The notes: generated from the sequence alone by a model not told the origin. A stretch of DNA of 64,000 bases from Flintibacter sp. KGMB00164 (GCF_008727735.1 NZ_CP044227.1:2553001-2617000); one strand, 5' to 3'. Shown: positions 24,219 to 33,117, counted from the stretch's first letter. Program-made: numbers and translations.

Positions 24219-24617
24219 TTACAGGCTTCCGCCGCACCGGCGGCAGAACTGGTCGTCCTTGCCGCACACCGCGCCGCAGTTGGGGCAGGTGCGGGACTGG
24301 CGCAGGGCGGCGATGCGCTCTCTGAGCTCGGCGATCTTTCCGGAGAGCTCGTCAGCCTGGGTGAGCAGGCCCGCGATCTTCTCCTCGTCCTGGCTCTCCC
24401 CCTTGTGGGTCTGGTACATCACTTCGCCCAGCTGGCGCAGCACGTCGTTATACTCTCCGCTCAGGTCAAACAGCTGCACATTCAGCTTGGCCACGTCCAC
24501 CATCTGGCCGGCCCGCTTGCCCGCCACCCGTGCGGTGCCTGCCGCGGCGTCGGCTGCATCGGCCGCCGTGCTCCGGATTCGGTCCAGCAGTTCCTTCACC
24601 TTGTCGTCCATATCCAC
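24219..24617 (-). CDS. Helical protein with C-terminal zinc ribbon, function unknown
   Basis: 132 residues. The N-terminal two thirds are alpha-helical with coiled-coil character (VKELLDRIRSTAADAADAAAG, VDVAKLNVQLFDLSGEYNDVLRQLGEVMYQTHKG). The C terminus is a two-pair Cys zinc ribbon, CPNCGAVCGKDDQFCRRCGGSL. Proteins of this shape are common in Clostridia and usually left as zinc-ribbon hypothetical proteins. First gene of the minus-strand group with the phosphorylase. I do not recognise a specific function. Confidence 0.75.
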   Translation of the reverse strand: MDMDDKVKELLDRIRSTAADAADAAAGTARVAGKRAGQMVDVAKLNVQLFDLSGEYNDVLRQLGEVMYQTHKGESQDEEKIAGLLTQADELSGKIAELRERIAALRQSRTCPNCGAVCGKDDQFCRRCGGSL

Positions 24618-24739
24618 GTGCTCCTTTCCGTGTCACAACCCCTGGTATTTTTTGGTTTGTTTCATTAGTTTTCACTATTTTACACCATTGGATAGGAAAA
24701 ATCAACGGAAAAGGCCTGTCTTCCCACTCTATCTGCCGA

Positions 24740-24768
24740 TTGCCCCAGGGTGGAATTTATGATATACT
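24740..24768 (+). promoter_or_regulatory. Promoter upstream of rpoN
   Basis: TTGCCC and TATACT are separated by 17 bases. Transcription from here would give a leader of about 140 bases before rpoN. Confidence 0.65.
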
Positions 24769-24774
24769 TCTTTT

Positions 24775-24917
24775 GACAATTTCATGCGCCCGGAGCCCGC
24801 CCTGCAAGCCGGCTCTGGGAAGATTGCATGAAGATGCACACGGGGGCAGATCGCCCGGGGAGGTGACTGTCCCTGTTTGCCTGGCAGGGACGTCCGGGAG
24901 CTTAAGGAGGGACGCGC
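24775..24917 (+). ncRNA. Structured 5' leader of rpoN (unassigned)
   Basis: The leader can fold into nested hairpins. CATGC/GCATG encloses CCCGGAGCC/GGCTCTGGG (24792-24836). GTCCCTG (24869-24875) pairs with CAGGGAC (24885-24891). The six bases AGGGAC recur inside the ribosome site AAGGAGGGAC (24908-24913), so GTCCCT could instead pair with the ribosome site and hide it. No consensus of a riboswitch class I know was matched. The role is a hypothesis. Confidence 0.4.
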
Positions 24918-26264
24918 GTGAATCTGGAGCTGTCACTGAAACAAACCTTGAAATTGACCCCGCAGATGCTCCAGTCCATGGAGGTGCTGCAGATGAGCAC
25001 CCAGGAACTGGCGGACTACATTCAGGACCTGGTCCAGATGAACCCCGCCGCCGAGCTCACCGAGCCTGCCGCCCAGAGCGACGAGAGCGAGGAGATGTGG
25101 CGGCGTCTGCAGTCTCTGGCCGATGCCGACCACCAAAACCGCCAATATCTCTCCCCCGACCGGGAGGAACTGGACCCCCTGGCCCGGGTAGGCACCGACG
25201 GCGGCCTGGGCGAGACCCTGGTACTCCACCTCACCCGCCAGCTGGAGCGCAGCCACGCCTCCACCCTGGTGCTGCGTGCCGCCCAGTTTCTATGTGCCTG
25301 CCTGGATGAAAACGGCTACCTCCGGGATGAGCTGGAGGACCTGTCCCAGGCCTCCCGTCTGCCCTTGAGCGCCCTGGAACAGGGCCTTCATCTGATCCAG
25401 AGCCTGGACCCGGCTGGAGTGGGCGCCCGGGATCTGTCCCAGTGCCTGGCCCTGCAGCTGCAGCGCCGGGGCGAAACCGGCCCCGCACTGGAGATTGTCC
25501 TCCACCACCTGGAGCGGCTGGGCCGCAAGCAGTATCACGCCATTGCCCAGGAGATGGGCATTTCCCAGAAGGAGGTCCTGCGGGCTCAGAGTCTCATCCA
25601 GGAGCTGGACCCCCGACCCGGCGCCGCCTTTGCCAGCCGGGACGAGACCTCCTACCTGGTCCCCGACCTGGTGGTCATCCAGGACGAGCAGGGTCTCACC
25701 GTGGCCTATCAGGACTCCTACCTCCCCGGCCTTCATCTCAGCGGCTACTACTGCAAGCTGCAAAAGCAGAGCGCCGACCCGGAGGTCAAGCAGTACCTCA
25801 CCGACAAAATCAAGCAGGCCCAGTGGGCCATTCAGGCGGTGGAGCAGCGCCGCTCCACCCTATTATCCTGCGCCCAGGTCATCGTGCGCCGGCAGGAGAG
25901 CTTCTTCCGCCCCGGGGGGCACCTGTCCCCTCTGCGCCTGGCCGATGTGGCCCAGGAGCTGTCTATCCACGAGTCCACCGTTAGCCGGGCCATCCGGGAG
26001 AAGTATCTGCAGTGCAGCCGGGGCGTGTACCCGCTGAGCTTTTTCTTCTCCCGGGAGGGAGGCACCGAGGGCACCTCAGTACACCAGATCAAGGAGCGGC
26101 TGCGGCAGCTGGTGGACCGGGAGGACAAGAAGCATCCTCTCTCCGACCAGAAGCTGTGTGAGCAGCTGGAGACGGAGGGCTGCGCCATCTCCCGGCGCAC
26201 TGTTGCCAAGTACCGGGACGAGCTGGGCATCCCCAGCGCCTCGGGGAGAAAAGAGATCCACTAA
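24918..26264 (+). CDS. rpoN: RNA polymerase sigma-54 factor
   Basis: Alternative sigma factor needing an AAA+ enhancer-binding activator. The 448 residues have the usual three regions. Region I is Gln/Leu-rich (MNLELSLKQTLKLTPQMLQSMEVLQMSTQELADYI) and contacts activators and core. The core-binding domain follows. The DNA-binding part includes the helix-turn-helix LRLADVAQELSIHESTVSRAIREKYLQCSRG and the RpoN box SRRTVAKYRDELGIPSA near the C terminus. GTG start with AAGGAGG 8 bases upstream. No enhancer-binding regulator is in the window, so targets are unknown. Confidence 0.97.
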   Translation: MNLELSLKQTLKLTPQMLQSMEVLQMSTQELADYIQDLVQMNPAAELTEPAAQSDESEEMWRRLQSLADADHQNRQYLSPDREELDPLARVGTDGGLGETLVLHLTRQLERSHASTLVLRAAQFLCACLDENGYLRDELEDLSQASRLPLSALEQGLHLIQSLDPAGVGARDLSQCLALQLQRRGETGPALEIVLHHLERLGRKQYHAIAQEMGISQKEVLRAQSLIQELDPRPGAAFASRDETSYLVPDLVVIQDEQGLTVAYQDSYLPGLHLSGYYCKLQKQSADPEVKQYLTDKIKQAQWAIQAVEQRRSTLLSCAQVIVRRQESFFRPGGHLSPLRLADVAQELSIHESTVSRAIREKYLQCSRGVYPLSFFFSREGGTEGTSVHQIKERLRQLVDREDKKHPLSDQKLCEQLETEGCAISRRTVAKYRDELGIPSASGRKEIH

Positions 26265-26273
26265 GGAGTTTAT

Positions 26274-26933
26274 ATGAAACACTATCGCGCCATCTGTTTT
26301 GACTTTGACTATACCCTGGGCGACTCCACCGACTCCATCGTGGGCGGCTTCCAGTACGCCTTTGAGCGCATGGGCCTGCCCATTCCCGACCGTGACACGG
26401 TGCGTGGCACGGTGGGCTACCTGCTGGAGGACGCCTATGAGATGCTCACCGGAGACAGCGACAAGGAGCACCGCGCCCAGTTCCGCGCCTACTTTCTGGA
26501 GGTGGCCCGCCCCCGCCAGGTGGAGGAGACCACCCTGTTTCCCGGCACGGCGGAGCTGCTGCAAGGCCTTCACAGCCGGGGCGTACGCCTTGGCATTGTA
26601 AGCACCAAGACGGGCGAGACCATCTCCCGCATTATGGAGCGCTTTGGCCTGCGGGACACCCTGGAGCTCATTCTGGGCAGCTACGACGTCACCCACCACA
26701 AGCCCCACCCGGAGGGCATTTTAAAGGCCCTGGACCAGATGGGTGTGGCTCCGGAGGAATTCCTCTACTGCGGAGACACCATTCTGGATGCCCAGGCCGC
26801 CCAGGGCGCGGGGGTGGACTTTGCCGCCGTCCTCAACGGCACCACCCAGGCCCCGGCCTTTGCCCCCTACCCCTGTGTCCATATCGCCCCCGACCTCACT
26901 GAGCTGGCCCAGTGGCTGGAGGGCAGAGCGTGA
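26274..26933 (+). CDS. HAD-family hydrolase (phosphoglycolate phosphatase / PpaX-like)
   Basis: Cytosolic phosphatase of HAD subfamily IA, 219 residues. Motif I is CFDFDYTLGDSTDSI (nucleophile Asp and acid Asp), motif II IVSTKTGE, motif III HHKPHPEGILKAL, and motif IV YCGDTILDAQAAQGAGVDFAAVLNG. The cap helices contain GGFQYAFERMGLPI. Substrate could be phosphoglycolate or pyrophosphate. It overlaps the dihydrouridine synthase by 4 bases, 9 bases after rpoN. Confidence 0.88.
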   Translation: MKHYRAICFDFDYTLGDSTDSIVGGFQYAFERMGLPIPDRDTVRGTVGYLLEDAYEMLTGDSDKEHRAQFRAYFLEVARPRQVEETTLFPGTAELLQGLHSRGVRLGIVSTKTGETISRIMERFGLRDTLELILGSYDVTHHKPHPEGILKALDQMGVAPEEFLYCGDTILDAQAAQGAGVDFAAVLNGTTQAPAFAPYPCVHIAPDLTELAQWLEGRA

Positions 26934-27901
26934 AGTACTATTTTGCCCCCATGGAGGGAGTCACCGGGGCGGAGTTCCGCCGCGCCCACCACCAGGTGTT
27001 CGGCGGCGTGGACGCCTACTACATGCCCTTCCTCTCCCCCACCCAGGACCACGTGTTCACACCCCGGGAGCTGCGGGGGATTTTGCCGGAAAACAACCCT
27101 GGTTTTCGCGCCGTACCCCAGCTGCTCACCCGGAATGTGGAAGATTTCCTCTGGGCCGCGGGAGAGCTGGCGGCCCTGGGCTATGACGAGGTCAACCTGA
27201 ACCTGGGCTGCCCCTCGGGCACCGTCACCGCCAAGGGCAAGGGCGCGGGACTTCTCCAGCGCCGGGACACCCTGGAGGAGCTGCTGGAGGGTATCTTCTC
27301 CAAAACTCCGGTCAAGCTATCCATAAAAACCCGGCTGGGCTGGGAGGACCCCGTGGAGTTCGGCCCCCTGCTGGAGCTCTTCTCCCGCTACCCTGTCTCC
27401 CTGCTCATCATCCACCCCCGGGTGCGCCAGGACTTCTACCGCGAAAAGGTCCGCCTGGACGCCTTTGCCCAGGCGCTGGAGGTCTACCCCGGGCCGGTGT
27501 GCTTCAACGGCGGCCTGGTCACGCCCGAAGATTGCAAGGCATTTCACGCCCGCTTTCCCCAGGTGGAACACGTGATGATCGGCCAGGGTCTGCTGGCCGA
27601 CCCCGCCCTGACCCGGAAGGCCAAGGGCGGAAGCGCCGCCACCGTGGACGAGCTGCGTGCCTTCCATGACCTGCTCTACCGCACCTATCTCTCCCTCTTC
27701 TCGGGGGAGCGAAGCACGGTATTTCATATGAAGGAGCTGTGGAGCTACCTCTCCCGCCTGTTTGAGGACAGCGCCCGCCCCCTGAAGAAAATCCGCAAGG
27801 CCGACCGCTCCGCCCCCTATGAAGCGGCAGTGGAAGAAATGTTCGCCCGGCCTCTGCGCCGGGACGCCCTCTGGGAAGAATCTAACATAGATTTGTCTTG
27901 A
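26930..27901 (+). CDS. dus: tRNA-dihydrouridine synthase
   Basis: FMN enzyme that reduces uridines in tRNA D-loops. I start at the GTG at 26930 (MKYYFAPMEGVTGAEFRRAHH), sharing GTGA with the HAD stop and preceded by GGAGGG; the upstream in-frame ATG at 26912 lies inside the HAD gene without support. The 323 residues show PMEGVTG, FRAVPQLLTRNVEDF, EVNLNLGCPSG with the catalytic Cys, the KLSIKTRLGWEDP catalytic region, IIHPRVRQDFY, VCFNGGLVTPEDC and VMIGQGLLADPAL. Which uridines are modified cannot be told. Confidence 0.93.
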   Translation: MKYYFAPMEGVTGAEFRRAHHQVFGGVDAYYMPFLSPTQDHVFTPRELRGILPENNPGFRAVPQLLTRNVEDFLWAAGELAALGYDEVNLNLGCPSGTVTAKGKGAGLLQRRDTLEELLEGIFSKTPVKLSIKTRLGWEDPVEFGPLLELFSRYPVSLLIIHPRVRQDFYREKVRLDAFAQALEVYPGPVCFNGGLVTPEDCKAFHARFPQVEHVMIGQGLLADPALTRKAKGGSAATVDELRAFHDLLYRTYLSLFSGERSTVFHMKELWSYLSRLFEDSARPLKKIRKADRSAPYEAAVEEMFARPLRRDALWEESNIDLS

Positions 27902-27927
27902 ATCGCCGGGATGTGGTGTGCTATACT
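27898..27927 (+). promoter_or_regulatory. Promoter of mgtE
   Basis: TTGAAT and TATACT are separated by 18 bases. The -35 overlaps the dus stop codon, and the transcript would carry a leader of roughly 275 bases. Confidence 0.6.
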
Positions 27928-27934
27928 CTAAAAT

Positions 27935-28170
27935 GTAGAATTTTGTGCGCCGCGGTCTGGCAGTCAGGCCCCAATTGGGCGCGGAAAGGTTGTGAAGCCC
28001 CATGAAAAGTCGAAGTCGCCACCGGGACACCGTACATGCGCTGTCACGAACGGCGGAGGACGCGGGGCCGCATCCTCTTGATCCGCCGCTCCGGGGCCGG
28101 CATGCGGAATAGCCGCACCGTCCCCTGACCAATTCGTAACAGCCGCAGGAGTGATCCTGTGGCTGTTTTC
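27935..28170 (+). ncRNA. Candidate Mg2+-sensing M-box (ykoK) riboswitch with terminator
   Basis: The block AAGTCGAAGTCGCCACCGGG, then ACACCG (28006-28031), resembles the conserved M-box core as I remember it (a GUC..AAGACGCCAAUGGGUCAACAG-type segment). GGTTGTGAAGCCCC just before it resembles the GGUGAGGCUCC segment. The leader ends in a 13-bp hairpin, AACAGCCGCAGGA with TCCTGTGGCTGTT (28138-28167), followed by a short U-run, which fits a termination switch. Position before mgtE is the strongest support. Similarity is partial, so confidence is moderate. Confidence 0.55.
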
Positions 28171-28208
28171 CGTCCCGGATACTCCGTGACTTCAGAGGGG
28201 GAAACCAT

Positions 28209-29585
28209 ATGCACGAGAATTATGATCTGGACCAGCTGCTGGAGCTGGTCCGCACCAAGCAGTTCCGCCGCCTGCGGGAATTGCTGGAAGATATGAACGA
28301 GGTGGACATCGCCGAATTTCTGGACGAACTGGGTCCGGAGGAGACCATTCTGGTCTTCCGTCTGCTGCCCAAGGAGGTAGCCGCCGAGGTGTTCACCGAG
28401 CTGGAGGACTCCGACGATCAGGAGCGGCTCATCAACGCCCTGAGCGATAAGGAACTGCGGGAGGTGCTGGACGAGCTGTACCTGGACGATACCGTGGACC
28501 TCATCGAGGACATGCCCGCCAACGTGGTCAGCCGTATCCTGCGCAACACCGACGCCACCACCCGCACCCAGATTAACCAGCTGCTCAACTATCCCAAAGA
28601 CTCCGCCGGCTCCATCATGACCACCGAGTATGTCTACCTCCACCCCAACGCCACCGTGGAGGAGTCCTTTGCCCGCATCCGGAAAGTCGGCATGGATAAG
28701 GAGACGGTGTACACCTGTTACGTCACCCAGCGCCGGGTATTGCTGGGCGTGGTCACGGTACGCCGGATGCTGCTCTCCTCCTACGATACCCGCATCGGCG
28801 ACATCATGGAGACCAACGTTCTCTCGGTAAACACCCATGAGGACAAGGAGGACGTGGCCCAGTTGCTGAACAAGTACGACCTGTACGCCCTGCCCGTGGT
28901 GGACGGCGAGGACCGGCTGGTGGGCATCATCACCTTCGACGACGCCATGGACGTTATCGAGGAGGAGACCACCGAGGACTTCGAAAAGATGGCCGCTATC
29001 CTCCCCTCCGACAAGCCCTATTTAAAGACCGGCGTGCTTGAGACCTGGAAGGCTCGCATCCCGTGGCTGCTGCTTCTGATGCTCTCGGCCACCTTCACCG
29101 GCATCATCATCACCAGCTTTGAAAGCGCCCTGGCCGCCTGCGTGGTGCTCACCTCCTTCATCCCCATGCTCTCGGGTACCGGCGGCAACTCCGGTTCCCA
29201 GTCATCGGTAGCCGTGATACGTGCCTTATCACTGGACGAAATCGACTTTTCCGACATGGTTCTGGTGGTATGGAAGGAGATCCGGGTGGCAGTGCTGTGC
29301 GGTGTGTGTCTGGCCTGCGCCAACTTTGTGAAAATGATGATCGTGGACCGCTGGCTCATGCACAACCCGGAGGTCACCCCTCTGGTGGCTCTGGTAGTGT
29401 GCCTTACCCTGGTATTCACCGTCATCTGCGCCAAGGTGGTGGGCTGCACCCTCCCCATGTGCGCGGAGAAGATCGGCATCGATCCGGCCGTCATGGCCTC
29501 CCCCTTCATCACCACCATCGTGGACGCTCTGTCCCTGCTCATCTACTTCTTTATTGCCACTCATCTGTTGGGTCTGAACACCTAA
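28209..29585 (+). CDS. mgtE: Mg2+ transporter MgtE
   Basis: Homodimeric magnesium channel. The 458 residues comprise an N-terminal MgtE_N superhelical domain (about 1-130), two CBS domains (about 135-255; MTTEYVYLHPNATVEESFARI and METNVLSVNTHEDKEDVAQLL) that bind Mg2+ and gate the pore, the connecting helix and five membrane helices. The signature SGTGGNSGSQSS in the pore-lining region and VGCTLPMCAEKIGIDPAVMASPFITTIVDALSLL are visible. Expression is probably repressed at high Mg2+ by the leader riboswitch. Confidence 0.97.
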   Translation: MHENYDLDQLLELVRTKQFRRLRELLEDMNEVDIAEFLDELGPEETILVFRLLPKEVAAEVFTELEDSDDQERLINALSDKELREVLDELYLDDTVDLIEDMPANVVSRILRNTDATTRTQINQLLNYPKDSAGSIMTTEYVYLHPNATVEESFARIRKVGMDKETVYTCYVTQRRVLLGVVTVRRMLLSSYDTRIGDIMETNVLSVNTHEDKEDVAQLLNKYDLYALPVVDGEDRLVGIITFDDAMDVIEEETTEDFEKMAAILPSDKPYLKTGVLETWKARIPWLLLLMLSATFTGIIITSFESALAACVVLTSFIPMLSGTGGNSGSQSSVAVIRALSLDEIDFSDMVLVVWKEIRVAVLCGVCLACANFVKMMIVDRWLMHNPEVTPLVALVVCLTLVFTVICAKVVGCTLPMCAEKIGIDPAVMASPFITTIVDALSLLIYFFIATHLLGLNT

Positions 29586-29604
29586 TTACAGAAAGGAAGC
29601 TGCT

Positions 29605-30237
29605 ATGTCTCAGGTCAAGCGGGGTATTTCCCCACTGTCCCTGTTCAAGCAGGGAAAACTTATCATTTTTGGCGTGCTGCTGGCCATTATCTGCTTTGCC
29701 GTGGGCTTTTTCAGCGGCGGGCGGCAGGAGAAAGCACCGACTCTTTCCTCCATCACCGTGGAGAACCAGCTCCAGCAGATCAGCCAGCTGGCCACCGTGC
29801 GCTACTCCTACACCAACATGGGGCAGTTTGAAAACAGCAACGAATTTTACGGCATCAAGCTTCCCTTTACCACCAAGAGCTTCATCGTGGCCTATGACGG
29901 CACGATCATTGCCGGCGTGGACCTGACCCAGGCCAAGGTGACCATCACCGACCAGAAGGTGACCATCTCTCTGCCTGCGCCCCAGATCCTCTCCCACGAG
30001 GTGGACCCCAACAGTCTGGAGGTCTTTGACGAGACCACCAGCATCTTCAACCCCATCACCATTGAGGACTACACCGGCTTCCAGGCCGACCAGCAGGGCG
30101 TCATGGAGGAAAAGGCCATCCAAAGCGGTCTGCTCACCCAGGCCAAGGACCAGGCCGAGACCGCCATCGGCGGACTCATCACCCCTCTGCTCCAGGAGGG
30201 ACAGGCCCTGGAGATCGCCGTGGCCGATCCCGAATGA
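29605..30237 (+). CDS. DUF4230 domain protein, membrane-anchored
   Basis: 210 residues: one N-terminal transmembrane helix (about 18-38, LIIFGVLLAIICFAVGFFSGG) and an extracytoplasmic domain with the DUF4230 pattern (SSITVENQLQQISQLATVRYSYTNMG, FIVAYDGTIIAGVDLTQAKVTI, LPAPQILSHEVDPNSLEVFDE). Function is unknown. It lies 19 bases after mgtE with its own AAAGGAAG ribosome site, so it may be co-transcribed. Confidence 0.82.
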   Translation: MSQVKRGISPLSLFKQGKLIIFGVLLAIICFAVGFFSGGRQEKAPTLSSITVENQLQQISQLATVRYSYTNMGQFENSNEFYGIKLPFTTKSFIVAYDGTIIAGVDLTQAKVTITDQKVTISLPAPQILSHEVDPNSLEVFDETTSIFNPITIEDYTGFQADQQGVMEEKAIQSGLLTQAKDQAETAIGGLITPLLQEGQALEIAVADPE

Positions 30238-30260
30238 CCCTCTCTGAGCTGGAAAAAATG

Positions 30261-30312
30261 ACCCGCCCCGCGCCCTCTGAGAAAGAGCGGCGGAAGGGGC
30301 GGGTCTTTCTTA
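30261..30312 (+). terminator. Terminator after the DUF4230 gene
   Basis: ACCCGCCCC pairs with GGGGCGGGT across a partly structured 26-base loop and is followed by CTTTCTTATTTT. Confidence 0.8.
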
Positions 30313-30388
30313 TTTTCCAACCCTTTCTGCGGTTGTGTGTTCCGTGCAAAAAAGACGGATAGACATAAAAAATTCATGGTAAATTTAT

Positions 30389-30417
30389 TTTTCAAACGGG
30401 GGCAACTATGCTATAAT
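30389..30417 (+). promoter_or_regulatory. Promoter of zapA
   Basis: TTTTCA and TATAAT are separated by 17 bases, ending about 85 bases before zapA. Confidence 0.7.
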
Positions 30418-30503
30418 GTCCATAATACCACCATTCTGCCGTCATTTCCGGATTCTGGGCCGAAATGCGGTGAAAATAGAGAACTGATTGGGAGGGCTTC
30501 CGG

Positions 30504-30824
30504 ATGAAAAACAAGATTACCGTCGCCATCGCGGGCCAGGAGTACACGATGGTAGCCGAGGAAGACGAAAACTACGTACACCGCTGTGCCACCCTGGTGG
30601 ACAGCCAGGTGCGGGATGTGATGGATGGTGCCCGTCTGGGCCGCTCCGATGCGGCAGTGCTGGCCGCTATGAACATCGCCGACCAGTTCTTCCGGGAGCA
30701 GGAGGCCAGCGAAAATCTCCGCCGCCAGATCAAAGACGGTCTGGATGAGAACGCCCGGCTGAAGATGGAGCTCTCCGAGGCCAAGCGGGAGATCTTCAAA
30801 CTGCAGAACGCTCACAAATCCTAA
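30504..30824 (+). CDS. zapA: Cell division protein ZapA
   Basis: Small Z-ring-associated protein that bundles FtsZ filaments. The 106 residues have the N-terminal beta-alpha domain (KITVAIAGQEYTMVAEEDENYVHRCATLVDSQV) and a long C-terminal coiled coil (MNIADQFFREQEASENLRRQIKDGLDENARLKMELSEAKREI). GGGAGGG lies upstream of the ATG. It is followed by the U32 peptidase after 63 bases. Confidence 0.93.
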   Translation: MKNKITVAIAGQEYTMVAEEDENYVHRCATLVDSQVRDVMDGARLGRSDAAVLAAMNIADQFFREQEASENLRRQIKDGLDENARLKMELSEAKREIFKLQNAHKS

Positions 30825-30887
30825 TTGCCCCGCGCCTCCTGTCCAAGGGCGGGAGGCGCTTACCATGAAATCGGAAGAGGGTTATCC

Positions 30888-32972
30888 ATGCTGGAATTGC
30901 TGTCGCCCGCCGGCTCTATGGAGTCGGTGACTGCCGCAGTCCAGAACGGCGCAAACGCCGTCTATCTGGGCTACGGCGACTTTAACGCCCGCCGCAACGC
31001 GAAGAACTTTACCCGGGAGGAAGTTGCGGCGGCGGTTTCTTATTGTCATACCCGGGGAACCAAAGTGCATCTCACCTTAAACACCCTGCTCACCGACCGG
31101 GAACTGCCCGCCGCCGCCCAGGTGGCCGGGGAGATCAACGAGATGGGAGTGGACGCCGTCATCGTCCAGGACCTGGGCGTGGCCCGGATGCTCCACCAGG
31201 TGGCGCCTCAGCTCGCCCTGCACGCCTCCACTCAGATGACCGTACACAGTCTGGACGGTGTGAAGGAGTGCGCCAAGCTGGGCTTTACCCGGGCGGTCCT
31301 CTCCCGGGAACTGAGCCGGGATCAGATCCGCTACATCTGCCAGAACTCTCCCATTGAGATCGAGACCTTTGCCCACGGCGCCCTGTGCATGTGCTATTCG
31401 GGACAGTGCTACCTGTCCTCCGTCATCGGCGGCCGCAGCGGCAACCGCGGCCTGTGCGCTCAGCCCTGCCGCCTCAAATACGGCTGGGGCAACCGTGCCA
31501 ACGAGTACCCCCTGTCCCTCAAGGACATGTCTCTGGCCGACTATCTCCAGGAGCTGGAGGAGATGGGGGTATGCTGTCTCAAGATTGAGGGACGTATGAA
31601 GCGTCCGGAGTACGTGGCCATCGTCACCGGCATCTATGCCCGGGCCATCCGGGAGGGCCGCTCTCCCACCCCCGAGGAGCTGGAGCAGCTGGAGGCCGCC
31701 TTCTCCCGCCAGGGCTTTACCCAGGGGTACTATCTGGACAAGAAGGGCCCCGATATGTTCGGCGTGCGCCAGGAGAGCGAGCCTCCCCGGGAGCTGTACG
31801 CCCAGGCCCGCACCACCTATGAAAGCGGAGAGAACCGCAAGGAGCTCATCCGCATGTACGCCATGATCCGCACCGGCGAACCTGCCCAGGTAGCCGCCCA
31901 GGACCTGCTGGGCAACGTGGCCCGGGTGGAGGGCGCCGTCCCTGAGGCAGCCGTCAACGTCCCCCTCACCGCCGAGAAGGTGGAGGGACAGCTCAAGCGC
32001 ACCGGCGGCACTCCCTACGAGTGCGAGAAGGTCACCGCCTATGTGGATGAGGGGCTCAGCCTGCCCCTGTCCGCCCTCAATGCTCTGCGCCGCCAGGCCC
32101 TGGAGGAGCTCAGCCGCCAGCGTGGTCTGCCTCCCCAGCGGGAGAAGGGGGAATTCCACCCCGGCGTGCGCTATGAAAACCCCAAGGGCGCGCCTCAGAT
32201 CACCCTGTCGGTGCGCAGCGCCCAGCAGATCACCCCTGCCCTGCTGGCTCTGCAGCCCGCCCGCATCTACCTTCCCAGCGACGAGGGAGCCGCTTGCCCC
32301 GACGCCATCCGCGCCTGCCAGCAGGCCGGCGTGGAGGTGGCCGTCCTGCTGCCCCGCATCTGCTGGGACCGGGAAAAGAACAAGCTGGAGCAGGAGCTGA
32401 AGGTATTCCAGGACCTGGGCGTCACCCAGGCTCTGGCCGGTACTCTGGACGGGGTGCAGCGGGCGCTGGATCTGGGCTTCACTGTGACCAGCGACTTTGG
32501 CATCGGCGTCTACAACAGCCAGACCCTCAAGGAGCTTAAGCGCCTGGGGGTGTCGGCGGCCACCGCCTCCTTTGAGCTGAAGCTGCCCCAAATCCGGGAC
32601 CTGTCCAAGGCCATCCCCTTGGAGGCCATTGTCTACGGACGGCTGCCCCTGATGATTATGGAAAACTGCATCATCCACAACCACACCGGACAGCATAGCT
32701 GCACCGGGGTCAATCAGCTCACCGACCGCCGGGGCGAGAAGTTCCCTGTGGTCAAGGCCTGGGGCTGCCGGAACGAAATTTTGAACGGCAAGACCCTGTT
32801 TTTGGCCGACAAGGCCGCCGACTACCAGCGGCTGGGCCTGTGGGCGGTGCGGCTGATGTTTACCACCGAGAAGCCGGAGCAGTGCGTCCAGGTGCTGGAG
32901 CGTTACCGCGGCCAGGGCCGCTACAAGCCCTTCGACTTTACCCGCGGCCTCTACTACCGCGATGTAGAGTGA
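30888..32972 (+). CDS. U32 family peptidase, long form with DUF3656 (RlhA-like)
   Basis: I start at the ATG at 30888 (MLELLSPAGSMESVTAAVQNGANAVYLG); the 21-residue upstream extension begins at the zapA end without a site. The 694 residues contain a U32 catalytic half (HASTQMTVHSLDGVKECAKLG, IEIETFAHGALCMCYSGQCYLSSVIGGRSGNRGLCAQPCRL with clustered Cys that likely bind an Fe-S centre) and a second half with DUF3656. Such long forms include RlhA, needed for hydroxylation of 23S rRNA C2501 in Escherichia coli; the peptidase label may be misleading. Which RNA is modified here is unknown. Confidence 0.88.
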   Translation: MLELLSPAGSMESVTAAVQNGANAVYLGYGDFNARRNAKNFTREEVAAAVSYCHTRGTKVHLTLNTLLTDRELPAAAQVAGEINEMGVDAVIVQDLGVARMLHQVAPQLALHASTQMTVHSLDGVKECAKLGFTRAVLSRELSRDQIRYICQNSPIEIETFAHGALCMCYSGQCYLSSVIGGRSGNRGLCAQPCRLKYGWGNRANEYPLSLKDMSLADYLQELEEMGVCCLKIEGRMKRPEYVAIVTGIYARAIREGRSPTPEELEQLEAAFSRQGFTQGYYLDKKGPDMFGVRQESEPPRELYAQARTTYESGENRKELIRMYAMIRTGEPAQVAAQDLLGNVARVEGAVPEAAVNVPLTAEKVEGQLKRTGGTPYECEKVTAYVDEGLSLPLSALNALRRQALEELSRQRGLPPQREKGEFHPGVRYENPKGAPQITLSVRSAQQITPALLALQPARIYLPSDEGAACPDAIRACQQAGVEVAVLLPRICWDREKNKLEQELKVFQDLGVTQALAGTLDGVQRALDLGFTVTSDFGIGVYNSQTLKELKRLGVSAATASFELKLPQIRDLSKAIPLEAIVYGRLPLMIMENCIIHNHTGQHSCTGVNQLTDRRGEKFPVVKAWGCRNEILNGKTLFLADKAADYQRLGLWAVRLMFTTEKPEQCVQVLERYRGQGRYKPFDFTRGLYYRDVE

Positions 32973-33030
32973 CCCACTTTTCTTGAAAGAAAAGTGGGCA
33001 AAAGAACTTTGGCGGAAAACTTCGTTTTCC
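32973..33030. repeat. Palindromic repeat (double hairpin) after the U32 gene
   Basis: CCCACTTTTCTT and AAGAAAAGTGGG pair around GA (32973-32998) immediately after the TGA stop. CAAAAGAACTTT follows, then GGAAAAC ttc GTTTTCC (33014-33030). Same architecture as the copies at 7144-7202 and 48454-48580. Confidence 0.75.
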
Positions 33031-33087
33031 TTCTACGCTCTTTGGGAAGGACTCCTTGTGCTGCAAGGTTTCCCTTCTAACCTACCT

Positions 33088-33117
33088 TTGTCTGTTTTTG
33101 TAATTTGAGTTTAATAT
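33088..33117 (+). promoter_or_regulatory. Possible promoter of the dut-maf-mre group
   Basis: TTGTCT and TAATAT are separated by 18 bases, 20 bases before the dut start region. It is a moderate match. Confidence 0.45.
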
